Below, one piece after another: positions 23,235-23,436 of a stretch of DNA of 23,436 nt. The translations under genes and the position numbers were made by a program. The notes under the pieces are model-generated. The model saw only the letters and a list, made by a program, of their open reading frames with translations. It did not search any database and was not told the origin of the DNA. The stretch covers positions 1 to 23,436 of the forward strand of contig CAZWLJ010000045.1 of assembly GCA_964634605.1 (NCBI GenBank), read 5' to 3'. This DNA is from UPXZ01 sp964634605 (GTDB taxonomy: Bacteria; Bacteroidota; Bacteroidia; Bacteroidales; Paludibacteraceae). The first letter of the stretch is position 1; the number at the start of each line of letters is the position of its first letter.

Positions 23235-23436
23235 ATGAGAAAAAAACTTGCATTACTCTTGTTGGTAGTTTCTGCACAAATATTCGCACAGGAATACCCC
23301 GTAACCGGCATCAGCATTAACCTGCCTCCTTCGCCCGATGCCAATACTGCTGTCTGGGCAACCAGTGCGCCTGTACTGTCTGTGACAGTAAACTCTACCC
23401 CCGATTTTATCAAACGATTAAAGGAATGCCGCATTG
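23235..23436 (+). CDS. N-terminus of a secreted protein, cut by the window end
   Basis: The frame opens at ATG 23235 and stays open to the last base (67 complete codons). It begins with a clear signal peptide, MRKKLALLLLVVSAQIFAQ, cleaved probably after Ala18 (IFA-Q), followed by EYPVTGISINLPPSPDANTA and a mature region containing WATSAPVLSVTVNSTPDF. The PPxPDANTAxW phrase followed by beta strands is, from memory, reminiscent of the first domain of large T9SS-secreted surface proteins of Bacteroidota, but no family can be named with so little sequence. The long structured leader before it hints at its own regulation. Confidence 0.75.
   Translation, partial: MRKKLALLLLVVSAQIFAQEYPVTGISINLPPSPDANTAVWATSAPVLSVTVNSTPDFIKRLKECRI

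Noticed and set aside
1..23436. CRISPR array, tRNA, rRNA, insertion sequence or prophage
   Set aside because: No regularly spaced long direct repeats, no cloverleaf or rRNA-like sequence, and no transposase, integrase or phage structural gene was seen on either strand.

Overview
The window reads as a chromosomal stretch from a member of the Bacteroidota, most likely Bacteroidales. The signs are: promoter-like sequences of the Bacteroidota form (TTTG about 20 bp upstream of TAnnTTTG) and few Shine-Dalgarno sequences; many small lipoproteins; a type IX secretion (T9SS) C-terminal sorting domain; a GldF-type ABC permease; an Lnb/DUF4105-type membrane protein; and a TonB-dependent receptor. I see no rRNA, tRNA, CRISPR array, insertion sequence or phage gene. 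No species can be named from the sequence alone.

Layout. (1) 1-1230: an ACR3-type arsenite efflux permease, probably the end of an operon that starts left of the window. (2) 1231-1841: a long non-coding gap with two LacI-operator-like palindromes, a small independent transcription unit (promoter box, 20-codon ORF, GNRA-loop terminator), and a well-formed promoter for the next gene. (3) 1842-5066: a secreted GH2 beta-galactosidase ending at a bidirectional terminator. (4) 5169-9297, minus strand: a secreted protein of three tandem starch/glycogen-binding-like modules, three lipoproteins (lipocalin-like, S33 peptidase/alpha-beta hydrolase, SnoaL/DUF4440-like) and a PrsW-family intramembrane protease. 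Gaps of about 65-285 bp suggest mostly separate units. (5) 9463-11106, minus strand: a T9SS cargo protein made of 12 Trp/Tyr-rich repeats, seven of them exactly 29 residues apart. (6) 11473-13459, plus strand: an overlapping ydbS-ydbT-like pair of PH-domain membrane proteins. (7) 13585-14799, minus strand: an Lnb-like lipoprotein N-acyltransferase candidate. (8) 15051-18017, plus strand: a Crp/Fnr-type regulator followed at 57 bp by a large cytosolic TPR protein. (9) 18129-19818: gldF without gldG next to it, then a secreted esterase-like alpha/beta hydrolase ending at a strong terminator. (10) 19933-22672: a small GTG-start membrane protein and a TonB-dependent receptor. (11) 22673-23234: a long gap with several hairpins, leading to the start of a secreted protein cut off by the window edge.

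Most content is cell-envelope biology: export (T9SS cargo, GldF), lipoprotein maturation (Lnb-like) together with several lipoproteins, nutrient uptake (TonB receptor), and extracytoplasmic carbohydrate or ester hydrolysis. I see no single obvious multi-gene novel system. The observations most worth following are the small RNA/leader-peptide unit near 1569-1652, the exact 29-residue repeat protein with its direct-repeat upstream region, the stand-alone triple carbohydrate-binding-like protein, and the small protein paired with the TonB receptor.
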